Below are positions 46,978 through 58,068 of a stretch of 64,000 nucleotides of DNA, piece after piece. Each line of letters starts with the position of its first letter. The first letter of the stretch is position 1. Source of the stretch: Anaspis maculata (Eukaryota > Arthropoda > Insecta > Coleoptera > Scraptiidae); NCBI GenBank assembly GCA_949128115.1, contig OX421962.1, positions 37,781,745 through 37,845,744 on the forward strand. The letters are read 5' to 3'. Both the position numbers and the translations under genes were made by a program. Below the pieces are notes generated by a model. The model was not told where the DNA came from, did no database searches, and was given only the letters and a program-made list of their open reading frames with translations.

Positions 46978-47966
46978 ACAACTTTACCACTGAAGAAAAT
47001 TGTATCAACAAGTAGGTAGGTTAGGTACTAATGGGTGGCTTTCCACCTAGCTCCAAGTTTGGTACACCTTCCATTTGCGCACGTGCGGGTTCCAAACGGT
47101 GCTTTCCATCTACGTGTTCTTACTAGTGCGGAGGTTAACAGGATCAACCTTGCTTTTAATTCTGCTGGGATGAAACTTTGCATGTGATGAGTACATATCC
47201 TCAGGTCACTTTTAGGAAGTGATGCCCGGTTGGGACCCGTGACAGGGCCACGGTACAAGAGGTTGCCCTACCCGACAGAGGCGATTTCTTGAAATTTCTC
47301 AAAAATGAAGTTTGCAATGGCGGGGCTTTCAATATTTTGGTCAGAAATGATCCCTTGCCTTGTATGGATGTAAATACTTTGTGGTAATTTCAAGCCCCAC
47401 CGCACTGAAAACGTCACGGGTTGTCTATTAATCAGGCGTAATTTGCAGAATTCAATGAACAGCTTACTAGTACGGATGTCGGGTGAACCAAGAACCCATT
47501 TCATTCCAATGCAAAACGCTTTTGCATGTGAGTAGTAGGTACCTATAGGTAACTTTCAAGAAGTGGTGCCCCGATGGGACCCGCAGCTGGCGTGCTTCGT
47601 AGGAGGTCGAAGGTCCAAGAAATTACCATTTTTAAAATCGTTGCTTTTCGTATACTTTTTCAATTGGGCTACATATTTTGAAGGTCGAGGAATACAATGC
47701 AGTAAGTTTTAAGGAAGTGTCATGCACCAGTAACGTGCCAGACGGCTGCGAAGAGGCCGAGTTGCGATTTTTCTCAAAGTCTTCTGGTAAACCGTGACCA
47801 ACACTTTTTTGACATGTTTGGTATCATTTCTAACCAAATCGCACATTCTGATTCCGAAAATAAGTATGGAATTTTGTTTAGGACGTGTTTAAATACGTTT
47901 TATCAGAAAAACATGATTTTTTTCATCCTCAAAATAATTGTTTTGTAATTCTAGTTCCATCATTGT

Positions 47967-48830
47967 CCAAGGTATTTATATCTATGATTTTACCTTGGAC
48001 AGTTAGTTTGGGCTATTTTACACACAAATATCATTTGCTGGAGTTTTTTCCCAATTTCGCAAAGTCACGGAGTGGTTTTGTTTCTTGAGATGTATCATGT
48101 CAAACCGAGTGTCAAACCTTGATTTCACGAACCGTGCTATTTCACAGGAAAAATTAGCCTGGGACCAGAATGTAGCTTTGATTTGGCACTTTATCCATTT
48201 CAAGGCATGAAAATAGTTTCCTCTATCAAACAAAATAGAAAAAACTGGAATCGGAGCCGTATTTTAGTCATGACCTCATTTTTCTTTTGATATTGCGAGC
48301 TTCTGAGATGAAATTTCTTCATGATGCACGTTTTGAAACAAAACAACCGTGTGACTTTGTAACAGCGATAGAAACTTCTAGTGTTATAAATTCTTCTACA
48401 AAGCAGTTCAGTTGTACAATCTGTGTCAAAATTGTGATCGTGGGTATTCTAAACTTCGATCAAAATGGAGCTACAAAACAACGAATTCATAGGTCGAAAC
48501 TTGCGTTTTTCACGAAACTTATCTCGCATCGCCGGAAGAAAAATTATGTCATAACTAAAATACGGCTCTGATTTTAGTTTTCTTTCTCTTGTTCGATAGA
48601 GAAAACTATTCTTATGCAATGGAACAAATAAAGTACCAAATCAAAGTTACACTATCGCCCTAGAATAATTATTTGCATGTTTCATCAATCAAACTTCGAA
48701 ATGTTACATCGCAAGAAACAAAATTACTCTGTGACTTTTAAAAACAGGAAAAAAAACAGAAAATGACATTTGTGTGTGAAATAGCCCAAACCACCTGTCC
48801 AAGTGAAAAATCATAGTTGAAAACACATTT
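47967..48830. mobile_element. ~865-bp palindromic insertion in the left arm only
   Basis: Within the left arm, 47985-48230 is the reverse complement of about 48570-48815 (CACACAAAT, AAGTCAC and TTTTGTTTCTTG-type blocks). The right arm has the uninterrupted site (TTAGCCCA joined to ATTGTCC near 52345-52360). Confidence 0.65.
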
Positions 48831-50220
48831 AGCCCAGTCATCCTAGCATTCGAGGTCGGAATCTCTCCCATAAAGCTGGATTTTTGCATACATGTCCAGA
48901 AAACAGCTCTCTTTCTATTAGTGATAAAAAAAATTTCTGAGACCCGGAGCGTTTTTCGCCATTTTGAAAAAACTGTCAATTTTTTCAGTTTTTCTTGAAT
49001 AACTCTGTAAATATTCAACTTATTGGCATGGAAGTTTTTGAAGTGATTAGAGATTGAAATTCTCCATCCAATGCTGCCAAAAATATTTTTTTAGGATCCA
49101 TGGTTTGTGAGAAATGTCAAATGAGCTAAGCGACTTTATTCACTTTCATCATTCCATTTGACCAATTGAAAAAAAAAATATCGAGCTTTCAACAGATCTG
49201 CACTCTTTTGCATTCGAGTATACATAAAAAAGGCTTCCAAAAAATATTCATATATCGGTCGGTCTGCAGGTCTAACGGTCAGTCTGGTGGTCGGTCTGTT
49301 GAATTTTATGCCCAGATTTATTCCTAAGCCGTTGAACCAATCCCGACCAAATTATGTTGATTCATAAGTGACAAGTTTTGAACGACAAAATTTAATTGTC
49401 ATCCTGATCTGTCACTTGGAAATGTCACTACAAAAAAATGACGGAAGGTCTATCTCACCGAATGCAACCTGTGATACATCATTTTAAAGCCCTCAAAAAA
49501 ATGCATACAAAATAGCCAATGAAAACCTCCAATGTTGCGTCTGTCAAAAAATCACAAGCTGTCAAACTTTCAATTTCAACTTTTCATAACTCTTGAAGTA
49601 CGGAACGGAATTGAACCAAATGCTGTTCCCAACAATAGTGCCTCACAGTAATTTGATGGATCATGAAATGTACCGGCAGCAGACAGGGATACAACCTGAG
49701 AAAAAAAATTTGCCCAGTCATCCGAGCCTGTAGTGTACCAACCTGAAATAGTCAAAAAATCATCTCTTGCTCGAAGGAAGTTGTTTCCAAACGGTTTTCT
49801 TGCTATATGGTTAGCTCTTCCCCACCTCTTCAACATGGTAAAAGCAGACATCCCTGTGACGTGTACTACTTAGTATACAGGGTGAAGATTGAAAAATGAA
49901 TAGGTATTTAAAAATGTTTATTCCGTTGAAATAATTCTCGAGAAAAACAGGCTTTCATTATTTAACAACTTTATAGTCTCCTGTTGAACATGTAAAAAAT
50001 GTACCACTCCATAGCCGCTGGTATTCTACGTACAGGGTGCAATCGATTTTTTCCAATATTTTTCATCTTTATCGAATAAATCAAGACAAAAACCATTTCC
50101 AGCTCTGTTACAAGCCATTAGTTTCTCATTTAAGACACAAAAATGTCAGATTCCTCAAACTGCAAAAACACAACGTACAGGGTGAGACAAAAAATTGATT
50201 TCACATTCACCCTGTACAGT

Positions 50221-50479
50221 TCTGCCGTGCTAACCCTAATGCGCGTATCTACATTTTGATGAATTTGATACACTGCAGTTTTATGCCAAGTTTTCATGCC
50301 TTTATGTTATAGTATAATATGAATAGAGCAGTTATTTGAGAACTCTTATTATTGCGCTATCCATGTATAATCATAACCATATGATCGCGAACATCATAGC
50401 CCCTAAAATATGAGCATGAAAATGCAGTGTAACAAATTTATCAAAGTGTAGATACGCGCTTTAGGCTTAGCACGGCAGA
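50221..50479. repeat. 259-bp palindrome nested in the axis element
   Basis: TCTGCCGTGCTAACCC at 50221 pairs with GGCTTAGCACGGCAGA at 50479. Arms of about 65-100 bp share GCGCGTATCTACA. Confidence 0.7.
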
Positions 50480-50604
50480 GTTGCGGCCTCATAAAAGTTT
50501 ACACCGATGACAATCGTGTGACCATGCTCATTCAAAATTACGTCAAAATTGAATTAGCATGGCCACTCGATCGCCATCGGTGTAAACTTTTATGAGGCCG
50601 CAAC
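50480..50604. repeat. 125-bp palindromic MITE-like element next to the previous one
   Basis: GTTGCGGCCTCATAAAAGTT at 50480 and its complement ending at 50604, with about 30 bp of perfect terminal pairing (ACACCGATG/CATCGGTGT). Confidence 0.75.
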
Positions 50605-53224
50605 TTTACGTAGAATACCAGCGGCTATTGGAGGGGTGCATTTTTCACATGTTTGATAGGAGACCGTGAAGTATTGACTATATACTAAGTATAAGTAAGT
50701 ATATATCTACTTGTACAAAAAATATAAGACTGGGAAGCTTTATCAGTAAATAAGGGAACGTATAAGAAGTACGGCTGAGGATCGACTTCACAATCTGGCT
50801 CATTTCTGGCGTAGAAACGGCTTCCAGCAGATAGAGAAAGGCCTTTTCTGCAGTTTTTTGACGGCAAATAATAACCATAAAAAGTTCATATCCAAGGTGA
50901 CGTGCAGAAGCAAAAATAAATCATTCAGAACAACCGCCCTGATAGCAAGCGACTTCAACTATTGATGGTGGTTTGATCTTTATTATTGATTAACCCTGTA
51001 TGTTGTGTTTTTGCAGTTTGATGAATCTGACATTTTTGTATCTTGAATAAGAGATTATAGGCTTGTAACAGGGCTGAAAATGGTTTTTGTCTTGATTCAT
51101 TCGATAAAGATAGAAATATTAGAAAAAATCGATTGCACCCTGTACGTAGAATACAAGCGGCTATGGAGTGGTACATTTTTCACATGTTCAGCAGGAGACT
51201 ATAAAGTTGCTTAATGATGAAAGACTGTTTTTCTCGAGGATTATTTGAACAGAAAAACATTTTCAAATATTCATTTTTCAATTTTCACCCTGTATACTAA
51301 ATACTACACGTCACAGGAATGTCTGCTTTTACCATGTTGAAGAGGTGGGGAAGAGCTAACCATATAGCAAGAAAACCGTTTGGAAACAACTTCCTTCGAG
51401 CAAGAGATGATTTTTTGACTATTTCAAGTAGGTACACTACAGTCTTGGATGACTAGGCAATTTTTTTTCCAGGTTGCATCCCTGTCTGCTGCTGGTACAT
51501 TTCATGATCCATCAAATTATTGCGAGGTACTCTTGTTGGGAACAAAATTTGGTGCAATTCCGTTCCGTAGTTCAAGAGTTATGAAAAGTTAAAATTTAAA
51601 GTTTGACAGCTTGTGATTTTTTGACAGACGCAACATTGAAGGTTCTCACTGACCATTTTGTATGCATTTTTTCGAGGGCTTTAAAATTATGTATCACAAG
51701 TTGCATTCGGTGAGATAGACATTCTGTCATTCTTTTGTAGTGACACTCCTGAGTGACAGATCAAGATGACATTTGGATTTTGTCGTTGAAACCTTGTCAC
51801 TTACGAATCTACCAAATTTGCTCGGGATTGGTTCAACGGCTTGGGAATAAATCTGGGCACAAAATTCAACAGACCGACCACCAGACTGACCGTTAGACCT
51901 GCAGACCGACCGACATATGAATATTTTTTGGAAGCCTTTTTTATGTATACTCGAATGTGAAAGAGGGCAGATCTGTTGAAAGCCCGATAATTTTTTTCCA
52001 ATTGGTCAAATGAAATGATGAAAGTGAATGAAGTCGTTCAACTCATTTGACATTTCTCAGAAACCATTGAATCTAGAAAAATGTTTTTGGCAACATTGGT
52101 TGCAGAAGCTCAAGCTCTAATCACTGTAAAAAAATTTATGTCAATAAGTTGAATATTTACAGAGTTATTCAAGAAAAACTGAAAAAATTGACAGTTTTTT
52201 TAAAATGGCGGAAAACGCTCCGGGTCTCAGAAAATTTTTTCATCACTAATAGAAAGAGGGCTGTTTTCTGGACATGTGTGCAAAAATCCAGCTTTATGGG
52301 AGAGATTCCGACCTCAAGCCCTGAAATGAGCTAGGATGACTGGGCTAATTGGACAATGATGGAATTTGAATTACAAAACATCAATTTTGATAGCAAAACA
52401 AATCATGTTTTTCCTGATAAAACCGGTCTAAACACGTCTCTATCAAATTTGTATACTCATTTTTGGAATCAGAATGTGCGATTTGCTCGAAAAGATACCA
52501 AACGTGTCAAAAAAAAGTGTTTATCATAAGACTTTGTGAAAAATCGCACCTCGACTCCTTCGCAGCCGACTGTTACGCCACTGGTGCAATACACTTTTTT
52601 GAAAATTATTGGATTGTGCTCCTTGATCTTGAAAATAGATAGTCTAATGAAAAAAGGATGAAAAAGCGACGATTTCAAAAATGGTAATTTTTCTTGGACC
52701 TTCGACCTCCTACGAAGCACGCCAGTCGCGGGTCCCATCCGGAGCATCACTTCCAAAAAGTTACCTGTAGGTACGTACTACTCACGTGCAAAAGCGTTAT
52801 GCATCGGAATGAAATGCAAGGTTGGTTCCCCTAACGTAAGCTGTTCATTGAATTCTGCAAATTACACCTGATGAGTAGGCAGCCCCACTCATCAAACTGA
52901 GAACTGACTTTAAATTGTCACAGACTATATTCAGACAATCCAAGGGATCATTTCTGACTAAAATAGTGAAAGCCCTGCCACTACAAATTGAATTTTAAGA
53001 AATTTCAAGAAATCTCCCGCGCCTGGTAGGGCAACCTCTTGTACCGTGGCCCTGTCACGGGTCCCAACCGGGCACCACTTCTCAAAAGTGACCAGATGGT
53101 ATGTACTCATCACATGCAAAGTTTCATCCCAGCAGAATGAAAAGCAAGGTTCGACCTGAAATCGACCTTTAACGTCCGCACTATACCCGGTTCCGTGCCG
53201 TTCATTGGGTCACCTAAAATTCTG

Positions 53225-53620
53225 GGCCAAACTATTGGTGCTTTCCACCTATACGGTACAAATACCACCAGACGGCACATGTTCCATAGTTTGACACAGA
53301 ATTTTAGGTGACCCAATGAACAGCACGGAACCGGGTAAGAACACGTAGATGCGGAAAGCACCGTTTGGAGCCCGCACGTGCGCAAATGGAAGGTGTACCA
53401 AACTTGGAGCTAGGTGGAAAGCACCCATTGGGTGCTTTCCACCTAGACGGTACAAATACCACCAGACGGCACATGTTCCATGGTGTGGCACAAAATTTTA
53501 CGTGATCCAATGAACGGCGCAGAACCGAGTAGAAACACGTAGATGGAAAGCACCGTTTGGAACCCGCACATGCGTAAATGGCAGGTGTACCGAACTTGAG
53601 GCTAGGTGGAAAGCACGCAT
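53225..53620. repeat. Two tandem ~190-bp units of the GTGCTTTCCACC repeat
   Basis: Units 53230-53425 and 53431-53620 share ACGGTACAAATACCACCAGA, CACATGTTCCAT, GGAAAGCACCGTTTGG and TGGAAAGCAC ends. Partial copies occur at 47031-47125 (inverted), 53862-53998 and 55405-55530. Confidence 0.75.
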
Positions 53621-53998
53621 TTTGTGCCGTCGGAAGGCACACCGGAAACGGATGCGACAAATGACGTACCGTCAGCTGTAATCCAGCACTCCGTTGTCAT
53701 ATGTCTCTCTCTGTGTCGTTTCATCCATGCATCCGTGTTTTATTTTATTTCTCTGCAGGGATAACGTAGGATCGATTAAGATTTACGCTGCCATTTATTT
53801 ATTTCTGAATGCCATAGTCCTCTTTCGCCTCCAGACCAGAGATGTCGCGTCGGTCAACGATGCCGGTGCTTTCCATCTAGGTGTACCCAATCGTGGAACA
53901 TGTTCCGTCTGGTGGTATTTGTACCGTCTAGACTGTACAAATACCACCAGACGGGCAGACGGCACATGTTCCATGGTGCGTGTGGCACAAAAAGTCGT

Positions 53999-55404
53999 TT
54001 TCGAGCGAATAACCCTTCATGACCGGTTACACTTGGTTATAGAATTTGACGTTTGAGCGAGGATTGGTTATAAGCGATAAAGGAAGTGCCGCCATTTTGA
54101 TATCATCACCGGTTATACATTTCATAACCTGGTCATGAGGCTGGTTATTGTTATGGTGGGGGAACAAATTTTGGCGGCAACAGATTTGAATTTAAAACAA
54201 GCAGCGGTCCAGAATTTCCAAACGTGAAACGTACCTAACCTAACCTCAAAAACTTGACAACTTGACTTGGCGTTGGCGACGAGAAAAATCGAAGACGATG
54301 GACTCATCTGCGATGGACCCACAAGAACATCGGGTAATCCAGACGTCCGATGGCCGCCTATGGTTAACCCCTATGATCTATTACTATTACTACGTTTCCA
54401 TGGAGAATTGAAATCGATTTGATATCGTATCGGGATCAATCGGGATTGAATACGGAAGTGTTCACATGAGAGGTTCGAACTCGGTATTCAAATCGATTTG
54501 AATTCTGTTTACATATCTGTCATGTAAGTCTAGCCCTAACCTAAAACTATCTCAACCTAACGTATCAAAGAAAGTGAAAGTACTCTGCAAACTGCAAGTG
54601 TGCAGAAGGCAGAAGTGCAGACAACAGGTGCAAGTATGAATGCGACCCTTGATGCGACCAGAACAGCTGCGGTTTTACTCATTGCTATGGGTATATGTTG
54701 CTATGTATCAGTTTCTATTTGTTGATGTTTCGATCCAATCCGATTGGGTTTCCATGAGTATTATTTCGATCCGATCCCGATACGATCCCAGAATTTGCCG
54801 AATCGACCTTGAGACTCAAATCGATTTGAATACAATGTTGCAAGTGTTTACATGCAGTTTTCAATCCCGATACCGTTTTCAAATCGATTTCAATTCTCCA
54901 TGGAAACGTAGTAAATGATTCATGTTTTGAATGGATTCTACAGGGTGTTTCCAAGCTGGTGTTATAAACTTCAAGGGGGGGATTCGGGGATTCTCCTTGC
55001 GTAAAAGTGCCATTTACGTAGTTTTTTAATTGTAGCTTCATTACCAAGATATCACCCTTAAAAGTTGGAGTTTTTAAATTGTTTTCTAGCCGTGGCTCAG
55101 ATTTATCGGAGATTTAAAATTAGGATAAGGGGTTTTAAAGTAGGATACCAATATTTCAGATAAAAACAAAAAGTTTCCAGGAAATTAAGTTTTTATTCCC
55201 TTGTCAGTACCGCCAAGTACCGCAGAATTTTCTTTTTCAATTAAATTTACTCTTTTCCCGCCAAATGCTGATAACCACAGTTATAACCGCAACGTTTCAG
55301 CGAGAAATGTCAGATATAAAAAAAATGACAGTATCTGTCAATCTAATGTCAACCGCTAATAACCAACCGGTTACAAAAGGTTATTCGCTCGAAAAAGACT
55401 ATAA
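53999..55404. mobile_element. 1.4-kb TIR element inserted in a GTGCTTTCCACC repeat
   Basis: AGTCGTTTTCGAGCGAATAA at about 53993-54012 pairs with TTATTCGCTCGAAAAAGACT at 55381-55400. The flanking repeat unit resumes directly (GTGGCACAAA before, ATTTTAGGTGATCC after). It contains an inner inverted pair (CGATTTGAATTC.. near 54410-54500 and 54820-54905) and a CAGGGTGTTTCC terminus at 54942. A decayed copy at 26565-26603 hosts the 1045-bp palindrome. Confidence 0.65.
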
Positions 55405-55599
55405 TTTTAGGTGATCCAATGAACGGCGCAGAACCGAGTAGGAACACGTAGATGGAAAGCACCGTTTGGCACCCGCACATGCGTAAATGGCAGGTGTACC
55501 GAACTTGGGGCTAGGTGGAAAGCACGCTTTGTGTCATCGACACAAGCTAACACAAACCGACACAAGTACACAAATGTTTTAAGTAAATGGAAAGCACCC

Positions 55600-56353
55600 A
55601 TTGATTCAAAAGTTACAAAAGCTCAATTTTAAAATGAATTTTTTCACTTTATCCCTTTTGTACAGCCTGTACCTGAAATCCTGTTCTGTTGTGTATTCTA
55701 TATGATAGAATATAGGTAGTACAAAGTACAATAACAACAACCTAAAACTAAGCGGTCTACGTGAAATGACTGTAACAGGAATTAAAGAACCAGAAAAAAT
55801 ATCAAACAATGTATCTATCGCTGCTTCAGTAATATAATCTAAAATGTTCAATGCATCCATAACCGCATGGTTTGCCAAGTTGAAAATTCCACAATTTTTT
55901 GAGTTTACGGTGCCCCGTTTTGCCTGGCAATCCCTATAGAGAAACCAAGGTTATATGTATGTTGGCCAATGGGGCACACCAACTACTAGGTGTCCCCGCG
56001 GCTTCGTCTGTGCTGCTATATTGTGGTGAGTACCTTCAGTACGACTGATTCAAACAACTTGAAAAGGGAGGTCGGGATATCTAAGAAGCATAGCAAAGAA
56101 CATTTCGTAAAAGTAATTTATTCAGACATAAATTATAAGCAATAAATAAAAACAGTTATTATAATAATATCACAAAACTGCATACCTACAACTTTGAGTC
56201 ACATATAAGTTATATTTTGTTGAGATAAGATAAATATGAAATTACGCCCTGCTCCACACCAAGAAGTTGGCTATAAATTTAGAGCGAGTTACTGGTTTTT
56301 ACGCCATGGGTTTTTTTCTGAAGAGTGAACCAAGTACACAGGACAGGGACTGA
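55600..56353. other. Spacer and probable 3' UTR of the zinc-finger gene
   Basis: Boundary between TE-dense DNA and the fruitless-like locus. TTTATT at 56117-56122 (AATAAA on the minus strand) lies 230 bp after the stop of the last zinc-finger exon and could be its poly(A) signal. A 91-codon minus ORF (55606-55878) has no recognised domain. Confidence 0.4.
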
Positions 56354-56595
56354 TTACAAATTGTTGCATTTGGTGAAAAACCTATGCTTGGACTTCATGT
56401 GACTTTTCAAAGTGTCGATGCGGCTGTAGGTCGCAGGACAGTAAGGACAGAATGACCTTTGTGGAGTATGGGACTGGAAGTGGTGCCATCTGTTGGTCAC
56501 TTCCTTGCTGCACACTTTGCATCTCCACAGCATTATGTTCGATGCGGACGGTTCAAACATTTCATTGTAGCACATAGTCGAACTCCCATTTTGCT
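56354..56595 (-). CDS. fru: fruitless-type terminal zinc-finger exon (type C-like)
   Basis: Alternative 3' coding exon of a BTB zinc-finger transcription factor; fruitless directs sex-specific neural development in insects. The exon opens after an aacag acceptor at 56595, with two bases completing a split codon, and encodes 79 residues before the stop. It has two zinc fingers: CKVCSKEVTNRWHHFQSH (C-x2-C-x9-H-x3-H, a short finger) and CPYCPATYSRIDTLKSHMKS-KH (C-x2-C-x12-H-x4-H). The EVTNRWHHF...CPYCPATYSRIDTL pattern is, from memory, the Drosophila Fru type C finger pair. The BTB exon is off the right edge. Family firm; the fru name is recognition without alignment. Confidence 0.78.
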
Positions 56596-57850
56596 CTGTT
56601 AAAAGAATATGTATAGGTAGGTACACAAAATCAAAAGAAACATTGTTGAGATAAGTGTCTCTGCTTTCTCACCTTTTGAAGCAGGAAGTGTCGGTCAGTG
56701 AAACACAGCAAATTCTTGGTAAAGTAAAAAGTTTAATTCAACGCATCAAACCTGCTTTCACCTACATTGTACAAAACTAACGACGAAGAAAAATTTAGAC
56801 TGGCAAAAATGGACATTGTACACAATTAGTATTTTATACAGATAAATTTTTTATCTACTTCATGACCATCATTCAAATTTTTTACAGACGATTTTTTTTT
56901 TTGAAATATTTACACCAGTAGACGACTGATAAAGCAAATCCAAAAATGATTGACATGCAAACACAGTTTTGCTAGAATAGTTTGAAAATCGTGTGCATAT
57001 CTATGATGGTAAAATAGTGATCATGCAAGCGCCTTTTTTGTGTGGAAGAGTATTACTGCATGATCTTTTTAAAATTAGCCTGCCTAAACACACAGAATTG
57101 ACAATAATGAGCGTTATATTTACAAAAAATCTTTGATACAAGGACTAGTAATAGTAGAATTTAAAAATAATTTTGGCAATTTTTTACTTTGGCCACCTTA
57201 ATGACTAGATTACTGGGCACTAAGAAATAGAAGAGACCTTAAAAATACGTATTTTCTAAAATTATCAAAAGTTTGTAGTAATAGTAATTTGGTAAATATA
57301 GATAGTACAAACTTTGTTATTTATATTAACACTTCGCTATATCCTTAAAAATATATTCTTAATTCTTAACATTGTCAGGTTTTGGTAACAACACTATAAA
57401 ACGCTACTATTTCAGTCACATAACTTATGATCACTGGGGGAAGTGTACAAATATGCGTTTTCATTTTAAAAACGCGACTAGAGTAATGGCACGTAAAGTC
57501 AATTTATTGCAAGAAAGTATTTATATTATGACTAGATTGAAAATTGCTGCATGAAACTTCATATTTGTACAATTTGGAAAACACTGAGCAGGGAAGATTG
57601 TTATATTACTTAATCGTTGCTGACTAGTGAAGTGATTAAAATTTTAGTCAATATAACAACAATAACCCATAAACATAAAAATAATAATATAATAATAAAT
57701 AAAATATAAACTCTTCTCTATTTGGTATGAATTATTGCTAGCGCATCGACCAAAACCCCGGGAGAATATTCCGCTTATTTCTCACTCTGTGTATGTACAA
57801 AATTGAAGCTTTGTTTCTCTCCTTTTGACCTACTACCCATCGAATACCAG

Positions 57851-58068
57851 CTAAGCAACTGTGGGATGTTTCGTCCTCATGTGCAGCAACAACGTGTCAC
57901 TACGTGTATACACTGCTGGACAATGCGAACATGAGTACTGTCCTGGAAAATGTACATAGTAATGGTTACGTGTGTTGCTCACAATTTTCCCGCATAGCAC
58001 ACATCGCCTCCTTTCATCCATCGAACCGACTCTTTCAAACAACTGAGACACCTTGTAGCACTTTATAT
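57851..58068 (-). CDS. fru: fruitless-type terminal zinc-finger exon (middle, type unassigned)
   Basis: Second alternative terminal exon, after a tttcag acceptor at 58068 and in the same phase (two bases, then IKCYKVSQLF). It encodes 71 residues and ends TKHPTVA. The fingers CVLCGKIVSNTRNHYYVH and CSHCPAVYTRSDTLLLHMR-TKH repeat the x9/x12 architecture of its neighbours. It is closer to the 63.7-63.9 kb exon (CGKIV..RNHY.VHFPG) than to the 56.4-kb exon, suggesting tandem duplication. It could match Drosophila type A or D, which I cannot decide by eye. Confidence 0.72.

Larger units (their letters stand above)
49878..51292. mobile_element. 1.4-kb palindromic element at the axis of the giant repeat, TA duplication
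   Basis: CAGGGTGAAGATTG at 49878 pairs with CAATTTTCACCCTG at 51292, with TA on each side. Its inner arms contain ACAGGGTGCAATCGATTTTT (50033) and the complement (51125). A decayed partial copy lies at about 31150-31272. Confidence 0.75.
47031..53428. repeat. Giant inverted repeat, 6.4 kb, with nested palindromes
   Basis: TGGGTGGCTTTCCACCTAGC at about 47032 returns in reverse complement at about 53410-53428. Along the arms many blocks pair: 47575-47600 with 52725-52750, 48830-49020 with 52150-52350, 49570-49860 with 51310-51560. Left arm 47031-49877, right arm 51293-53428. The left arm is longer because of a private insertion at about 47967-48830. The loop is occupied by another palindromic element (49878-51292). 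All ORFs here are repeat shadows. Confidence 0.8.

Noticed and set aside
53110..53660. Overlapping minus-strand ORFs with repeated Cys/Pro/Ser motifs, looking like a tandem-repeat protein
   Set aside because: They are translations of the tandem GTGCTTTCCACC repeat units, present in several frames, with no start or splice context.
57372..57554. 60-codon plus-strand ORF between zinc-finger exons
   Set aside because: Antisense to the 3' UTR/intron of the zinc-finger gene, with no domain or homology that I can see.
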